A stretch of DNA of 43,171 nucleotides from JAWXBK01 sp040878185. Lineage in GTDB: Bacteria > Pseudomonadota > Alphaproteobacteria > Dongiales > Dongiaceae. A program made the translations under genes and the position numbers. Shown here in pieces: positions 41,990 through 43,171 of the stretch (positions are counted from its first letter, which is position 1; each line of letters opens with the position of its first letter). Below the pieces are notes generated by a model. The model saw only the letters and a list, made by a program, of their open reading frames with translations. It was not told the DNA's origin and searched no databases. The stretch spans positions 1 through 43,171 of the forward strand of contig JBBDMS010000002.1 in the NCBI GenBank assembly GCA_040878185.1, written 5' to 3'.

Positions 41990-42018
41990 TTGACTAAAGA
42001 ATTACTCGTCAGTATGTA
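41990..42018 (+). promoter_or_regulatory. sigma70-type promoter for the surface-protein gene
   Basis: A -35 TTGACT (41990-41995) and a -10 TATGTA (42013-42018) are separated by 17 bases, the optimal spacing. Transcription would start near 42025, giving an untranslated leader of about 210 bases before the ATG at 42235. Confidence 0.6.
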
Positions 42019-42030
42019 TACGTTCGCATA

Positions 42031-42202
42031 GGGGGTCTCACGAGATCGTGATGCTCCCCGTGTAACTGGTTACGTCGCTCAGGGGGCGGCCCAACTACCC
42101 CCCGGGTTCCGGAACCCACTTACCAGCGTCTGGGCCACAGGGCAGGGCAAGCCTTCGGTCAGACAAAGGTTTTGTGCCACCGGCGAAAAGCGTTTTCGCC
42201 GG
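42031..42202 (+). promoter_or_regulatory. structured 5' leader with four inverted repeats
   Basis: Four paired elements follow one another: TCACGA/TCGTGA (42038-42051) inside a GGGG/CCCC outer pair; GTAAC/GTTAC (42062-42073); the palindrome GGGTTCCGGAACCC (42104-42117); and a strong 10-bp stem CCGGCGAAAA/TTTTCGCCGG (42180-42202) with a GCG loop ending about 32 bases before the start codon. A CACAGGGCAGGGCAAGCC segment (42137-42154) slightly recalls the core of class I cyclic-di-GMP riboswitches, but conserved bases differ. I call it a structured leader of unknown class. Confidence 0.45.
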
Positions 42203-42234
42203 CACGACGTCTGCGCGTCTGACGAGGCAGGACA

Positions 42235-43171
42235 ATGTCCGAGCGGCCGACCGACACCCATCACAGCACATTTGTTGCTGCGGATAGCGAATCCGTTTCC
42301 GAAGAGAACGAAAAGAGCGAGCAGAGACTGCTCAAAGTAGCGGCCGCGGTGGAGCAACAGCTCGCCTAGGCCGAGCAGCAGCTTGCGCAGGCGACGGGCG
42401 AGGCGCCCGACGTTGTCGTTCTGCCGGACGGTCGGGTCATCGACCTCAATCAATTGCTCAACGCGATCCAGTCGGGGGCCGATTCGGTCCCGCTCGACGA
42501 CGGCGCCGCGATTTCGGTTGCCGATCTGCTCGTCGCTTTCGGCATGGAGCCGCACGTTCCTGAGCTCGGGGACGAAGAGCGCGTCGAAAACACCCAGGCG
42601 TCGTTTACGCCGGGTCCGCTGCTGGAACTGCTTCAGTCGCTGATCGAACGCGGCGTGATCAATCCGACCGTCCTGAACTATAGCCTGTTCGGTCCCGAAG
42701 AGATTCTGTTCCTGCTCGATGGTCTCGCAGACATTTCGCTGCTGAACTGGTCGCTCGAAGGCGCCAGCTCGGTCACCGAGGGCGACACGACGATCTACAC
42801 GGTTTCCTATACCGGCGTGACGCTGGCGCCCGGCCAGACGGTGACGATCTCGGTCGCGACCGGCGGCGGGTTCGATAGCACCCCCGACGATGCAACGCCC
42901 GGCTCGGATTACACGGCGCTGGGCACCGTGCTGACTTTCACGGGCGGTGGTCCGACGGCGCAGACGATCGCCGTCTCCACCATCGACGATACCGTGGTCG
43001 AAGGTTCGGAAGATTTCATCGTGACGCTGGCCGATCCGACCGCGGGTACGCTGGTGACCAGCCAGGCAAACACCGTCATCGAAGACGACGGCGATTCGTC
43101 GCTGCTGAACTGGTCTATCGACGGTTCGAGCGAAGTCAGCGAAGGCGGTACGGCCGGCTACACCGTGTCGT
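42235..43171 (+). CDS. Calx-beta repeat surface protein, interrupted by an in-frame amber codon; 3' end outside window
   Basis: The frame starts at the ATG at 42235 after a GGCAGGA site and encodes MSERPTDTHHSTFVAADSES. After 44 codons it meets TAG (42367-42369) inside a 7-residue duplication, EQQLA-stop-AEQQLAQA, where the twin unit has CAG (Gln). The same frame then continues open to the window end: VVVLPDGRVIDLNQLLNAI, a helical segment, and from 42736 Calx-beta domains. The repeat start SLLNWS recurs at 43099, giving a 363-base (121-residue) period. Such proteins are large, often type I-secreted calcium-binding adhesins. Translation could resume at the in-frame ATG at 42544, or the stop may be a mutation or error. 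Confidence 0.7.

Larger units (their letters stand above)
41821..42234. other. gene-free region: AT-rich segment followed by a structured leader
   Basis: This 414-base stretch has no coding frame with support. Its first part (about 41885-42020) is strikingly AT-rich for the window and holds two perfect inverted repeats and a sigma70-like promoter. The rest (about 42025-42234) contains four further inverted repeats and reads as the 5' untranslated region of the surface-protein gene at 42235. The antisense frame over 42079-42555 overlaps these palindromes and shows no recognisable domain. Confidence 0.7.

Noticed and set aside
42121..42202. A class I cyclic-di-GMP riboswitch in the surface-protein leader
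   Set aside because: Only a short CACAGGGCA-like core resembles the consensus; the expected spacing and the GACGCAAAGC region are not matched.

Overview
This is a GC-rich (roughly 60-65 % by eye) chromosomal segment with short intergenic gaps, many ATGA/TGATG/GTGA stop-start overlaps and two tRNAs with encoded CCA ends. The gene set points to an alphaproteobacterium, perhaps Rhodospirillales- or Rhizobiales-like: an Aap amino-acid transporter (aapJQMP), a glutathione-dependent formaldehyde pathway (gfa plus class III alcohol dehydrogenase), an accessory complex I subunit of the NDUFS4 type, and a cox-type molybdenum hydroxylase cluster. This assignment is inference from gene content. I see no insertion sequence, prophage or CRISPR array.

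Layout. 1-1769 (minus): formaldehyde detoxification (partial class III ADH, gfa). 2022-3974: a class II aldolase-like protein, a lipoprotein and a secreted protein. 3997-19032 (minus): a 15-kb set of genes around a form II aerobic-CO-dehydrogenase-like enzyme. It starts with coxG-coxS-coxL-coxM, followed by a strong hairpin terminator. Then come ydbH-ynbE-ydbL (an envelope lipid-bridge module), coxD, coxE, a split xdhC pair, a molybdopterin-binding/nucleotidyltransferase fusion, sufS and sufU. 19285-27092 (plus, divergent from coxG): a Mrp-type cation/proton antiporter operon ordered E-F-G-A(C-terminal part)-B-C-D-D-small protein-D, ending in a DUF192 gene. 27163-32050: a regulator, a VOC protein, an O-methyltransferase, a sulfotransferase and exported proteins of unknown role. 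32255-32798: tRNA-Pro, complex I accessory subunit, tRNA-Arg. 32849-33731: a gene broken by one extra base. 33981-37394: a threonine dehydratase-like enzyme facing a metC-hisI-sulfotransferase operon. 37570-41820: aapJQMP. 41821-42234: an AT-rich, palindrome-rich leader. 42235-43171: the start of a Calx-beta repeat surface protein with an in-frame amber codon near its N-terminus.

How the genes fit together. CoxS, CoxM and CoxL should form the iron-sulfur/FAD/molybdenum hydroxylase, and CoxG has a C-terminal membrane anchor. CoxD, CoxE, the XdhC halves and the MobA-like fusion are the usual maturation factors for this enzyme class, and SufS with SufU could supply sulfur for the cofactor. The catalytic loop of CoxL is of the form II type (AYRGAGR), so CO should not be assumed as the substrate. 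The most unusual points are the YdbH-YnbE-YdbL module coupled to coxD, the private SufS/SufU pair, the Mrp cluster with three D-type pump subunits and no full-length MrpA, and the structured leader before the interrupted surface protein.
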